Below are positions 37,766 to 46,133 of a stretch of DNA of 64,000 nt, in pieces. Where the stretch lies: positions 92,559 to 156,558 of the forward strand of contig CAZFZN010000013.1 of NCBI GenBank assembly GCA_964523105.1, in the 5' to 3' direction. Within the stretch, counting starts at the first letter, position 1. Each line of letters starts with the position of its first letter. The DNA is from V1-33 sp964523105 (GTDB taxonomy: Bacteria; Verrucomicrobiota; Verrucomicrobiia; Verrucomicrobiales; V1-33). Position numbers and translations under genes: made by a program. Under the pieces are notes generated by a model, which saw nothing but the letters and a program-made list of their open reading frames with translations, was not told the origin of the DNA and made no database searches.

Positions 37766-38830
37766 TCAGGCCGCGAGCGCCACCCGGTCTGCGTGGAGCG
37801 GCGGCTGATAGGGACAAAGCGGTTCCTCCGCGAGCCAGTCGCCGGTGAGCCCGTAGGCGCGTGCCCGCGAGCCGCCGCAGAGGGTGCGGAACTCGCAGCG
37901 GCCGCACTTGCCTTTGAGCAGGCCGGGATCGCGCAGTTCGCGGAAGAGCGGGGAGTTGCGATAGACCTCGAGCAGGTCCTCACGCTTCACGTTGCCCGCG
38001 GTGATGGGCAGGAAGCCGCTCGGCTGGATGTCGCCGGTGTGCGAGACGAAGACGAATCCGTTGCCGTCATTCACCGGCAGCACCTGCGGTTCTGGCAATC
38101 CGGGGCGGCGTTTCCACTGCTGGAGCAGCACGCGGCGGAAGTGCTGACCCTCCGTCGTTTTGATTGGCCACGGCACCCGCATGGACAACTCCGCGAGGCG
38201 CACGAACAGGTGTTCCATCTCGAACGCGGTGAGCAAATCGTCCGCCGACGCGCGACCCGTGGGCACCAGTTGAAACACGCTCCACAGCGACGGCTTCAAC
38301 TCATCAAGCAACTCCACGAAATCATTGAACTCACCCAGATTCTGCCGCGTGAACGTGGTGTTGATCTGCACCTCGAGTCCGGCCGCGCGCGCCGCGGTCA
38401 CCGCCTCCATGGTGCGGTTCCATGTCCCTGGCACCCCGCGAAAGGCATCGTGCGAGGCGGCGTGCGCCCCATCCAGCGACAGAGACACCCGTTTCAATCC
38501 TGCGAGACGAAACCGCAGCAGGTCCGCCTGCAAAAACCGCGGCGTGGCGCTGGGGCTCAGCGAAACGGTCAGGCCGCGCTCCGTCGCTCCTGCGATGATG
38601 TCCTCAAGGTCGTCGCGCATCATGGGATCCCCGCCGGTGAGCACGAACACTTTCGGCCCCGCGCGGGCCACCTGGTCGAGGAATGCCGGCACCTCGGCGG
38701 GCTTCAGTTCGCCCGGATCGCGCCGCGCATTGGCCTCCGCCCGGCAGTGACGGCAGGCCAGCTCGCAGGCGCGGGTGACTTCCCAGATAACAATGAACGG
38801 GCGCTCGGCCCAGGAGGAACGGTGACTCAT
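37766..38830 (-). CDS. Radical SAM/SPASM domain protein
   Basis: A 354-residue radical SAM enzyme. The iron-sulfur motif CELACRHC places Cys22, Cys26 and Cys29 in the CxxxCxxC pattern, preceded by WEVTRA and followed by GGDPMMR. A C-terminal cysteine set (KCGRCEFRTLCGGSRARAYG then CPY) is a SPASM-like site for a second cluster. Overall it resembles the TIGR04053 group and AhbD-type heme enzymes. The ATG at 38830 fits the family N-terminus SWAERPFIVIW. The product is not known. Confidence 0.85.
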   Translation of the reverse strand: MSHRSSWAERPFIVIWEVTRACELACRHCRAEANARRDPGELKPAEVPAFLDQVARAGPKVFVLTGGDPMMRDDLEDIIAGATERGLTVSLSPSATPRFLQADLLRFRLAGLKRVSLSLDGAHAASHDAFRGVPGTWNRTMEAVTAARAAGLEVQINTTFTRQNLGEFNDFVELLDELKPSLWSVFQLVPTGRASADDLLTAFEMEHLFVRLAELSMRVPWPIKTTEGQHFRRVLLQQWKRRPGLPEPQVLPVNDGNGFVFVSHTGDIQPSGFLPITAGNVKREDLLEVYRNSPLFRELRDPGLLKGKCGRCEFRTLCGGSRARAYGLTGDWLAEEPLCPYQPPLHADRVALAA

Positions 38831-38950
38831 GGTTGAATATTTAACCGCGCAGCGCGGAGTTGCCTTCATACGGATCAACTCCCCGCAGACTGTGCCCGTG
38901 CCGCGCGGGAATTTGACCCGCATCAACTCCGCCGCCGCATTGTGACGAGA

Positions 38951-38983
38951 TCAGGCAGAGTTCAGGCGTAGTTCAGGTGTCCC
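38951..38983. promoter_or_regulatory. Three direct repeats with an 11-bp period (possible operator)
   Basis: TCAGG occurs at 38951, 38962 and 38973, within units TCAGGCAGAGT, TCAGGCGTAGT and TCAGGTGTCCC. The 11-bp spacing places them on one face of the DNA, as in operators of response regulators. It is 25 bp upstream of the GYD gene and 120 bp upstream of the radical SAM gene on the other strand. Confidence 0.4.
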
Positions 38984-39007
38984 CGCAAACCACCAACCCC
39001 TCACCCA

Positions 39008-39295
39008 ATGGCCCGCTATATCACACTGCTCAAATTCACCGATAAAGGCTCCAGCCACATCAAAGAGTCCACCGCCCGCGCCCATGCCTTCGACGCGCTC
39101 GCGGAAAAGGCCGGCGTCGCGGTCGAAGGCCAGTACTGGACCATGGGCCGCTGCGACGGCGTGCTCGTGCTGAAGGCCGACGATGAAGGCAAAATGCTCC
39201 ACCTGCTTACGGAACTGGCTGCGCTTGGCAACGTGCGCACGGAGACGATGCAGGCGTTCACCGACAAGGAATTCGATGCCATCACCAGCCGCTGA
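39008..39295 (+). CDS. GYD domain-containing protein
   Basis: A 95-residue protein of the GYD family, a ferredoxin-like alpha/beta fold. It begins ARYITLLKFTDKGSSHIKES, the usual start, and has EGQYWTMGRCDGVLVLKADD in the middle, where the family name motif G-Y/R-D lies. Function is unknown. A terminator-like hairpin follows at 39307. Confidence 0.88.
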   Translation: MARYITLLKFTDKGSSHIKESTARAHAFDALAEKAGVAVEGQYWTMGRCDGVLVLKADDEGKMLHLLTELAALGNVRTETMQAFTDKEFDAITSR

Positions 39296-39306
39296 TCCGC
39301 ATTCCG

Positions 39307-39349
39307 CCGCCACTCCCCCGGATGGGCACTTCCAGTGGCGGTGATTTTT
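39307..39349 (+). terminator. Possible terminator after the GYD gene
   Basis: CCGCCACT and AGTGGCGG form a perfect 8-bp stem (39307-39314 with 39334-39341) around a 19-base loop, followed by TGATTTTT. It lies 11 bp after the GYD stop and before the next gene. Confidence 0.5.
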
Positions 39350-39384
39350 CGGTGAAACGAAAGGCGCCGCCCCTTGCTGCAATT

Positions 39385-40626
39385 ATGACCGGACGACGCC
39401 AGTTTTTTGGCAATGTCACGCTCGGCGGGTTTGCCGCCGCGGGCCTGACCGGGGCCGTCCCTGCGCAGCAGCCGGCTTCCCGCGACACACGCACGGCATG
39501 GCTGGCGGTGCTGGAGCGCGTGGCCGGGCCGGTGCTGACGGCGATGGCGGCGAATGAATTGAGGCAGCGGATGCCGGTGGAAACGAAACCGGGCTCCGGC
39601 TCCAAAGCCGGCCGCCGTCCCTTCACCCATCTGGAGGCGCTGGGGCGCACTCTTGCCGGCATCGCCCCCTGGCTCGGATGTGCGGGACTGAGCGCAGAGG
39701 AGGAAACACAGCGCACGAAGTTCGCGGACCTCGCGCGGCAATGCATCGCCCATGCTGTAACTGACAGCGCCGCGGACCGGCTCGATTTCATCGCGGGACC
39801 GCAGTGCCTCGTGGATGCCGCGTTTCTCGCGCTCGGGCTGCTCCGTGCGCCGCAGGTGTTATGGCAGCCGCTCGACGCCGCTGTCAGACAGCGGCTCATC
39901 GCGGGGCTGGAAAACACACGGAAGTTCAAACCGGGCCGCAACAACTGGCTGCTGTTCTCCGCCACCGTCGAGGCTTTTCTCGCCAGTGCCGGCGCTCCGT
40001 GGAAACCGGAACCGGTGGAAACTGCACTCGCCGCGCACAGCGAATGGTATCAGGGCGACGGCACTTACGGCGACGGTCCGGAATTCCACTGGGACTACTA
40101 CAACAGCTACGTCATTCAGCCGATGCTGATGGCCGTGCTCGACGCGATGAAGCCCGTGGACACACGCTGGGAAAAGCTGCGCGAACCCGTCTTCGCGCGC
40201 GCCCGCCGTTACGCCGCGGTGCAGGAGCGGCTTATCGCGCCGGACGGCAGCTATCCGGTGCTGGGCCGCTCTGTCGCGTATCGCTGCGGCGCGTTTCAGT
40301 TGCTCGCCGACATCGCGCTGCGCCGCGCGCTGCCTGACCATTTGCCGCCCGCGCAGGTCCGCGGCGCGCTCAGTGCGGTGATACATCGCACCCTCGGAGC
40401 GCCGGACACATTCGACGCGCAGGGCTGGCTCCGCATTGGCCTCGCCGGACATCAACCGTCGCTCGCCGAAGGCTACATCAGCACCGGCAGCCTCTACCTT
40501 TGTACCACTGCCTTCCTCCCGCTCGGCCTCCCTCCAGCGGATCCCTTCTGGAACGCACCGTCCGCGGACTGGACCTCACGCCGGGCATGGAGCGGCGCCG
40601 GCCTGCCGGCGGATCATGCCAATTGA
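39385..40626 (+). CDS. DUF2264 family protein, Tat-exported
   Basis: A 413-residue protein with a twin-arginine type signal (TGRRQFFGNVTLGGFAAAGLT) and a DUF2264 alpha-barrel domain: LEALGRTLAGIAPWL, the GPQCLVDAAFLALGLLRAP block, NNWLLFSATVEAFL, WYQGDGTYGDGPEFHWDYYNSYVIQPML region and YPVLGRSVAYRCGAF. The fold is a six-hairpin-type barrel like that of glycan-acting enzymes; a role in polysaccharide handling is inferred. The ATG at 39385 is preferred over an earlier one because it starts the signal. Confidence 0.85.
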   Translation: MTGRRQFFGNVTLGGFAAAGLTGAVPAQQPASRDTRTAWLAVLERVAGPVLTAMAANELRQRMPVETKPGSGSKAGRRPFTHLEALGRTLAGIAPWLGCAGLSAEEETQRTKFADLARQCIAHAVTDSAADRLDFIAGPQCLVDAAFLALGLLRAPQVLWQPLDAAVRQRLIAGLENTRKFKPGRNNWLLFSATVEAFLASAGAPWKPEPVETALAAHSEWYQGDGTYGDGPEFHWDYYNSYVIQPMLMAVLDAMKPVDTRWEKLREPVFARARRYAAVQERLIAPDGSYPVLGRSVAYRCGAFQLLADIALRRALPDHLPPAQVRGALSAVIHRTLGAPDTFDAQGWLRIGLAGHQPSLAEGYISTGSLYLCTTAFLPLGLPPADPFWNAPSADWTSRRAWSGAGLPADHAN

Positions 40627-40675
40627 GGGGATGCTCTGCCGGGTTTCCCCCGCTTTCGCTCCAGCGGAAGTAAAG

Positions 40676-41284
40676 TCACTTCTCCTCCGGTTTGCGGGCG
40701 GCCAGATATTCGATGAGGTCCATGAATTCCTCCGCCGTCAGCGTAGTTAGAGCATCCCCTGGCATCGTCGAAGTCCTGACGGTCTCCCGATGTTGGATCG
40801 TGTTCTTCGGAATCTTTTTCACAAGTTCCGCAGCCAGCCGCAGTGTGAGCGTTTTGTCATCCTCCTTCTCAATGAAGCCGGAAACCGTATCCCCGTCCGC
40901 GGTGGTCACCGTTTCCATGAACCAGGCCTTGTCCACCTTCGCATTCGGTTCCGCGATGGCCCGGGCGATTTCGAGGCGCGTGAGCCGCTTGCCGGCATCG
41001 CTCAGATCCGGACCGAGCGCGGCGCCAAAGTTATCGATGACATGACAGGCAAAACAGGTGCGGCCGAAGACATCCTCGCCCTGCACCACATCCCCTTTGC
41101 GTTTGGCCATGGCGGTGAGTGCCGCCTCTTTGGCATCCGGCTTTGCTTTGGCGTCGAGAAGCACGGCGTACTGCCGGTCGCGCTCCGCGTCAGCCTCCGG
41201 CTCGCCGGCGCCGAGACACAAGGCCAGCACAGCCACCGCCACGCAGGCAATAGGGCGGGCGGGGCAGCGGCGGCGGGTGATCAT
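40676..41284 (-). CDS. Exported c-type cytochrome with PVC heme-binding domain
   Basis: A 202-residue protein with an N-terminal signal (RPIACVAVAVLALCLGAG) and a heme c site CFACH (Cys77, Cys80, His81). The following stretch, IDNFGAALGPDLSDAGKRLTRLEIARAI, and the C-terminal TLTAEEFMDLIEYLAAR are the pattern of the Pirellula/Verrucomicrobium heme-binding domain (TIGR02603-like). The methionine ligand is probably in TSTMPGDALTTL. It likely carries electrons from exported dehydrogenases. Confidence 0.83.
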   Translation of the reverse strand: MITRRRCPARPIACVAVAVLALCLGAGEPEADAERDRQYAVLLDAKAKPDAKEAALTAMAKRKGDVVQGEDVFGRTCFACHVIDNFGAALGPDLSDAGKRLTRLEIARAIAEPNAKVDKAWFMETVTTADGDTVSGFIEKEDDKTLTLRLAAELVKKIPKNTIQHRETVRTSTMPGDALTTLTAEEFMDLIEYLAARKPEEK

Positions 41285-41400
41285 GACGGCGGAGAGCGGG
41301 CGGGAATTATTACGCCGCGACGGTCCGCAGGCTTGCAGCGAAGGAAGGGTTCACGCGATGCCGGGGTTGAGGGAATCCCGCGGCGGCTTACCTGCCCCGC

Positions 41401-42399
41401 ATGTTCCGCCGCTCCTTGCTCCTCCGCGCCCCCGTCTTGCTGAGCCTGCCACTTTCACTCCGCGCCGCAGACGAGGCGCTCGCCTCGCTCACTTCTGCGC
41501 CGGTGGAATACACCACCTTCGAGGGCGCGAAACTCAGGCTCCACGCATGGCGCGGCAAGCATGTCGCCTTTCTGACAAAGGAGGAGGGACTCGACGCCAA
41601 ACTCATGGCCGGACTGTGCGGGACCTTCGACAAAATCCACGCTTTCTACCGCGATGCCACCGGCCGCGATCCGCAGAAAGCCAAACACCTCGACGGACTC
41701 ACCACCGTCGCGGAAGTGGACCAGACCTGCGGCGCGGCCTGCGGCTATCTCGGCGCGACCGGCATCGAACTCACGACCGGCTGTTTCACCGATCTCTACA
41801 GCGGCTGGCAGAGGGATGGCGTCATTGACCAGGCGCTGCCCTATGAGTTCGGACGCAACTTCTGGTTCTACTCGCCGCAGCTCGCCTATCAGAAGCCCGT
41901 GAGCGACCGCTCGGTCGTGACCGGATACGCCGTCTTCATGCGCCTGATGGCGCTCGACGCCGCCGGCGCGAAACTCGGGCCGTTCCGCGACAAGTCCGGC
42001 GCAGAATTCCGGCAAATCATGGAATCGCTCGTGGACCTCTATGAGGCCGATAAATCGCTGACGTGGGAGAACACGCTGAAAACCGACGCTGCGCCGAAGA
42101 ATCCGCTCGGTCTCAACGGCACTGACCTCTTCGCCTCGTTCTGCCTGCGCCTCGCGCGCGACCACGGCGGGCGGGAATTCGTCAAACGCCTCTGGCACGC
42201 CGCCGGCGAGATGCCCAAAGCCGCCACCACGCAGGACGCCGTGGACAACTTCATCCTCGCCGCCAGCCGCGCCGCCGGGAAGAACCTCGCCCCGCTCTTC
42301 GCCGACCGCTGGCGCTGGCCCGTTTCCCCCGCCGCGCGCGAGGCCGCCGCAAAAGTGGCGCCTGTTCCACCCCGAATCCCTCCGGCGGTTCGAAAGTGA
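41401..42399 (+). CDS. Secreted protein of unknown function
   Basis: A 332-residue protein with an N-terminal signal (MFRRSLLLRAPVLLSLPLSLRA). The mature domain contains LDGLTTVAEVDQTCGAACGYLGATGIELTT and LPYEFGRNFWFYSPQLAY. The second segment sits where a secreted metallopeptidase might have HExxH, but no such motif is present. Two cysteines near CGAAC could form a disulfide. No close family is recognised. The gene is divergent from the small cytochrome with a 116-bp gap. Confidence 0.7.
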   Translation: MFRRSLLLRAPVLLSLPLSLRAADEALASLTSAPVEYTTFEGAKLRLHAWRGKHVAFLTKEEGLDAKLMAGLCGTFDKIHAFYRDATGRDPQKAKHLDGLTTVAEVDQTCGAACGYLGATGIELTTGCFTDLYSGWQRDGVIDQALPYEFGRNFWFYSPQLAYQKPVSDRSVVTGYAVFMRLMALDAAGAKLGPFRDKSGAEFRQIMESLVDLYEADKSLTWENTLKTDAAPKNPLGLNGTDLFASFCLRLARDHGGREFVKRLWHAAGEMPKAATTQDAVDNFILAASRAAGKNLAPLFADRWRWPVSPAAREAAAKVAPVPPRIPPAVRK

Positions 42400-42550
42400 C
42401 CTCTCATCGCATTTCCCCGGCTTCGAGGCCAGGCCCCCGCTCGCCGCTGATGAACCAGGAAAGAAAATGGAGAGGAAGAAAACCACAGCCGACCGAACGG
42501 AACCGGAGCGCAGCAGAGATTGCCGCAGGCAAACCGGCGAACCTTTCATC

Positions 42551-42698
42551 TTAACTGATGAGCCAAATGGACGCTGATTTACACGGATTGACGCATGATT
42601 TCGGACTCACTCCCCGGAGGAGGATTCCCGTGAACACAACTTGCTGAGTATCCGTGATCATTCGGGTCCATCCGTGGTTCTATTTCCCTTTTAAGTTG
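42551..42698. repeat. Dispersed palindromic repeat, copy 4
   Basis: Near-identical to copy 3 over CACTCCCCGGAGGAGGAT, ACAACTTGCTGAGTATCCGT and GGGTCCATCCGTGGTTCTA, and to the reverse complement of copy 2. It lies just after the recD2 stop and fills most of the 356-bp gap before it. Confidence 0.88.
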
Positions 42699-42755
42699 AG
42701 AATTCGGGGCATGGCGGCTTCCAGGAGCCCTGGCGGTGGAGGCAGGGTTTCGGTT

Positions 42756-44930
42756 CTATCCGGACCTGCCGCTTCCGGCCATGAGCCGCGGCCGCAGGGC
42801 GCTCCATCTTCGCGCCCCGCCGGCATTCTTCACGGCGATGCCCAGCGCCTTGGGGTCGCCGACGAGGACGACGAGTTTCCTTCCGCGCGTGATGCCGGTG
42901 TAGAAGAGGTTCCGCTGGAGCATGACGTAATGCTGCGTGCTGACAGGAATCACCACGGCGGGGAACTCGCTGCCCTGACTTTTGTGAATGGTGATGGCAT
43001 AAGCCAGCCGGAGTTCGTCGATCTCGCCGCTTTCATAGACGGCTTCGCGCCCGTCATCGAAGCGGACGTGCAGGCGCAGCGGGTCGCTTTCGATGTCGCC
43101 CACGCGGCCGATGTCGCCGTTGAAGACATCCTTCTCGTAGTTGTTGCGCGTCTGGATCACTTTGTCGCCGCTGCGGAACGTGAGCCCGAAACGCTCGACT
43201 TCCAGCTTCACTTCGTTCGGCGGATTGAGTGCGTCCTGGAGCAGGAGGTTCAGGTTGTTCGTGCCCAGCGGCGTGCGGTTCATGGGACTGAGCACCTGGA
43301 TATCGCGCGGATCGAGCTGGAAGGCATCGGGAATGCGGTCGCGCACCAGATGCACCAGCGTATCGAGGATGGTCTCCGGCGTATCGCGTTCGATGAAGTG
43401 GAAGTCGCAGCCTTTGGGCGCGGGTTTGGGGAAATCGGGCACGTGCCCCGCATTGATCTCGTGCGCCGCGGTGATGATGCGGCTCCGGGCGGCCTGACGA
43501 AAGACCTCAGTGAGTCGCGCCACCGGCACGAGGCCGCTCTGGATAATGTCAGCGAGCACGGTGCCGGGGCCGACGCTGGGCAACTGGTCCACGTCGCCGA
43601 TGAGCAGCACGTGCGCGTGGTCCGGCAGTGCATCGAGCCAGCGGAACATGAGCGGCACATCCACCATGCTCGTCTCGTCGAGCACGAAGAGCCGGCCCTT
43701 GAGCGGATTCCTGCGGTTCCTCTGCCAGCCGGTTCCTGGCTGATATTCGAGCAGGCGGTGAATCGTTTTCGCCTCGTGTCCGGTGCTCTCGCTCATACGC
43801 CGCGCGGCGCGGCCCGTCGGTGCGGCGAGCACGAACTCCACTTTCTTCACCTCCAGGATGCGGAGGATGCTGTTGAGGATCGTCGTCTTCCCCACGCCCG
43901 GCCCGCCGGTGATGACGAGCGCGCGGCTGCGCAGTGCCTGCTCTACCGCCGCGCGCTGACCGGCGGCGAGTTCCCGCCGCGTTTCCTGCTGCACCCATGC
44001 GAGCGCCTTCTCTGCATCGATTGCCGGATATTGCGCCGGCTGGCCGGCCAGCAGTTTCAATCGCTGCGCGATTTCCCGCTCGGCATGTACGAGGTGCGGC
44101 GGGAAGATCAGCTCCGTGCCCTCAATCTCCTCGCGCACCACTTCCGCGTTCTCCAGCATCCTGACCAGCGCATCGCTCACCCGTTCCGGTGCCGCCTGGA
44201 GGAGATCCGTGCCTTTGGTTACCAGTTCCGCGCGCGGCAGAGCGCAGTGCCCTTCATCGCCCGCGGCCAGCAGCAAATGGGAAAGCCCCGCCCGCATCCG
44301 CTCCGGGGCATCCGCAGCCATGCCGAGCTGCTGCGCGATGCGGTCGGCGCTTTTGAATCCGATGCCGTGAATGTCCTTCGCCAATTGCCAGGGATTGCCC
44401 TGCACCACGTTGATCGCATTCTCGCCGTAAGCCTGGTAAATCTTGACCGCCTTGCCGGTGCTGATGCCGTGGCGGTGCAGAAAGACCATGATTTGCCGGA
44501 TGCTCTTCTGTTTCTCCCACGAGGCCTTGATCTCCTTGCGCCGCTTGCCGCCGACGCCGGGCACCTCTTCGAGCTTCGCGCTGTTCTGCTCGATGATGTC
44601 GAAAATGCCCTCACCGAACCGCTCGACGAGCTTCTTCGCATACACCGGCCCAATGCCTTCGATCAACCCGCTGCCGAGATAACGTTCGATTCCCTCCCGC
44701 GACGACGGGGCCGTGGTCTCGATCTGCTCCGCTTTGAACTGCCGCCCGTACTCCGCCACATTCACCCATTCGCCCTGCGCCCTGATTTCCTCCCCCGCGT
44801 GCACGCTCGGCACGCGCCCTGTCACTGTCACCGGTTCATGGCGTTTCGGCACCTTCACCTTCAGCACGGAGTATCCCGTGTCCTCCGTGTGATAGGTGAC
44901 GCGCTCGACGAGGCCGGTGAGAGTGTCCAT
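42756..44930 (-). CDS. recD2: ATP-dependent DNA helicase RecD2
   Basis: A 724-residue superfamily 1 helicase of the RecD2 (RecD-like, stand-alone) type. The N-terminal 300 residues carry the OB-type region and tandem helix-hairpin-helix motifs (LIEGIGPVYAKKLVERFG, EVPGVGGKRRKEI, IHGIGFKSADRIA). The helicase core has Walker A GGPGVGKTT, then LAAPTGRAARRMSE, Walker B VLDETSMVD, GDVDQLPSVGPG, and the C-terminal TIHKSQGSEFPAVV and YTGITRGRK motifs. It unwinds DNA 5' to 3' during recombinational repair. No RecB or RecC is present, as expected for RecD2. Confidence 0.93.
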   Translation of the reverse strand: MDTLTGLVERVTYHTEDTGYSVLKVKVPKRHEPVTVTGRVPSVHAGEEIRAQGEWVNVAEYGRQFKAEQIETTAPSSREGIERYLGSGLIEGIGPVYAKKLVERFGEGIFDIIEQNSAKLEEVPGVGGKRRKEIKASWEKQKSIRQIMVFLHRHGISTGKAVKIYQAYGENAINVVQGNPWQLAKDIHGIGFKSADRIAQQLGMAADAPERMRAGLSHLLLAAGDEGHCALPRAELVTKGTDLLQAAPERVSDALVRMLENAEVVREEIEGTELIFPPHLVHAEREIAQRLKLLAGQPAQYPAIDAEKALAWVQQETRRELAAGQRAAVEQALRSRALVITGGPGVGKTTILNSILRILEVKKVEFVLAAPTGRAARRMSESTGHEAKTIHRLLEYQPGTGWQRNRRNPLKGRLFVLDETSMVDVPLMFRWLDALPDHAHVLLIGDVDQLPSVGPGTVLADIIQSGLVPVARLTEVFRQAARSRIITAAHEINAGHVPDFPKPAPKGCDFHFIERDTPETILDTLVHLVRDRIPDAFQLDPRDIQVLSPMNRTPLGTNNLNLLLQDALNPPNEVKLEVERFGLTFRSGDKVIQTRNNYEKDVFNGDIGRVGDIESDPLRLHVRFDDGREAVYESGEIDELRLAYAITIHKSQGSEFPAVVIPVSTQHYVMLQRNLFYTGITRGRKLVVLVGDPKALGIAVKNAGGARRWSALRPRLMAGSGRSG

Positions 44931-45002
44931 GGCGGCAGAATGTCACGGTGCGCCGCGCGGGAAAAGCAGGAAGGCGGTGCGCCCTGGTCACAAACCAGGT
45001 GG

Positions 45003-45101
45003 CGGGGGCCGATGGGCGACTGGAAGCGGGCGACGAGGTCCTGACGTTTGCCGACGGGCGTGCCGCCGTGGAGCACGAGGCCACGAGGCCGGGCCGGCCG
45101 A
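45003..45101 (-). pseudogene. Duplicated fragment of the SNF2 helicase gene
   Basis: About 100 bp matching 46464-46555 of the intact SNF2 gene: it encodes LHGGTPVGKRQDLVARFQSP against LHGGTPVAKRQDLVARFQSP. The fragment carries an 8-bp tandem duplication (CACGAGGC) that shifts the frame. It lies about 1.4 kb from its source and on the same strand, and is joined directly to a delta-60 repeat fragment. Confidence 0.75.
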
Positions 45102-45345
45102 TGACATTCATGCCGTCCCTTTGCACGGCAGTACAGTCCACGCCGTATTTCACGTTCTCATCAAACCTTGTGTCTCATGGCCCAACGGGATTCAACCGGG
45201 CCACATTCCTGTGAGCGACGCCATTCACTGAGGTGAAGTTACCACCGATCAGGACCTTTCTCCCCCGGCTGCATGGCAATGTGATCAACAATTCCGGTGC
45301 TGGGAACAAACCCCGTATCCAACTTCTCCCGGAGCAGCAGACGCC
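45102..45345 (-). pseudogene. Fragment of a delta-60 repeat protein
   Basis: Translating the minus strand gives KLDTGFVPSTGIVDHIAMQP, then after a frameshift VLIGGNFTSVNGVAHRNVAR, LNPVGP, a stop codon, and DTRFDENVKYGVDCTAVQRD. This matches the repeat pattern of delta-60 (TIGR02608) proteins: QPDGKILIGGxFTxxNG, ARLNxDG, DxxF. At least one frameshift and one stop are present, so it is a relic. Confidence 0.6.
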
Positions 45346-45619
45346 AGATGGCAACACAAGCCCAAAGCGGTCCACCCGGAAGTGCATAATCGAAGGAGAG
45401 AAGTGTCCATGACGATTGGTGCCGGCTGTCCCCGGTGTGGCGGTATCGGATTCCTCCCGGTTCCGGCCCCTGGCAACTCCGCGATGACGAGAATTCCGCG
45501 TCCGCCATTTGCCCCGGAAGACCCGGCGGCATGACGAGTTGGTTCAAGCTAATCGACGCCCCGCACTGAGATGCTGGAAGTCAACTTGCGACTCGGCGGG
45601 ACAGCAGGATTTTGCCTTC

Positions 45620-45820
45620 ATGACCGCGGCGGTTTCTCAACTCTGCTCCAGCCTCCAGCAACTTTCGTCTGCGGAGCGGGTGGAGTTTCTTGCCCTGATC
45701 ATTCAGCCGCGGGAGTCGTCCACTACGGAATGGACGGAGGACGATGCGAGCCTGGTGGCGGCGCAATCATTTGCCCGGCTGGATGCTGAGGAGGAGCAGC
45801 ATGGCGGCGATCCTTCCTAA
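45620..45820 (+). CDS. Antitoxin of a putative addiction module
   Basis: A 66-residue protein from the ATG at 45620. It has the pattern LCSSLQQLSSAERVEFLALI followed by TTEWTEDDASLVAAQSFARL, similar to the small addiction-module antitoxins. The following toxin frame starts 20 bp before its stop. It is intact although the toxin is not. Confidence 0.65.
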   Translation: MTAAVSQLCSSLQQLSSAERVEFLALIIQPRESSTTEWTEDDASLVAAQSFARLDAEEEQHGGDPS

Positions 45821-46125
45821 ACGAGGGTAAGTGTGGACGGTGGACTTTGGCATGGCGGCGAAAGTGCGCCCGGCTCTGGTGGTGAGCATTCCGTTCTCAG
45901 ATTCAGATCGCGCGCTCATCGGCGTCGTGCCGCACACGACCGCCCTGCGTGGCTCGCAGTTTGAAATTGCGGTGCCCGCGGGCTTTTTTGGATCGCAACG
46001 GCGCCTTTCTCCTCCAGGGAATGGCCACTGTCCCTCCGCGGCATTTCATCAGACGGCTGGGGGTTCTGACGGCGCAGCAGATGGCATTGATCGAGCAGGG
46101 GCTGAGGCTCTGGCAGGGATTATAG
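45801..46125 (+). pseudogene. PemK/MazF-type endoribonuclease toxin, inactivated
   Basis: The start MAAILPKRG is followed by a TAA (45828-45830) where the family has Glu or Asp, then VWTVDFGMAAKVRPALVVSIPF and GVVPHTTALRGSQFEIAVPAGF. At a run of six T's (about 45985) the frame shifts by one; the continuation LDRNGAFLLQGMATVPPRHF, then RRLGVLTAQQMALIEQGL, ends at TAG 46123-46125. Restored length is about 107 residues, the normal MazF size. Two independent lesions make a real pseudogene more likely than a sequencing slip. Confidence 0.8.
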
Positions 46126-46133
46126 CCCCTCCT

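Noticed and set aside
40627..40760. 11-bp inverted repeat GGGGATGCTCT/AGAGCATCCCC at about 40627 and 40750
   Set aside because: The arms are 110 bp apart, one lies inside the cytochrome gene, and nothing suggests a mobile element; chance is likely.
41401..42399. Secreted metallopeptidase reading of the 332-residue protein
   Set aside because: The segment YEFGRNFWFY resembles a HExxH context but lacks both histidines, so no peptidase call is made.
42654..45044. 796-residue open frame on the plus strand
   Set aside because: It is antisense to recD2 and its residues reflect reversed helicase codons; no motif of its own.
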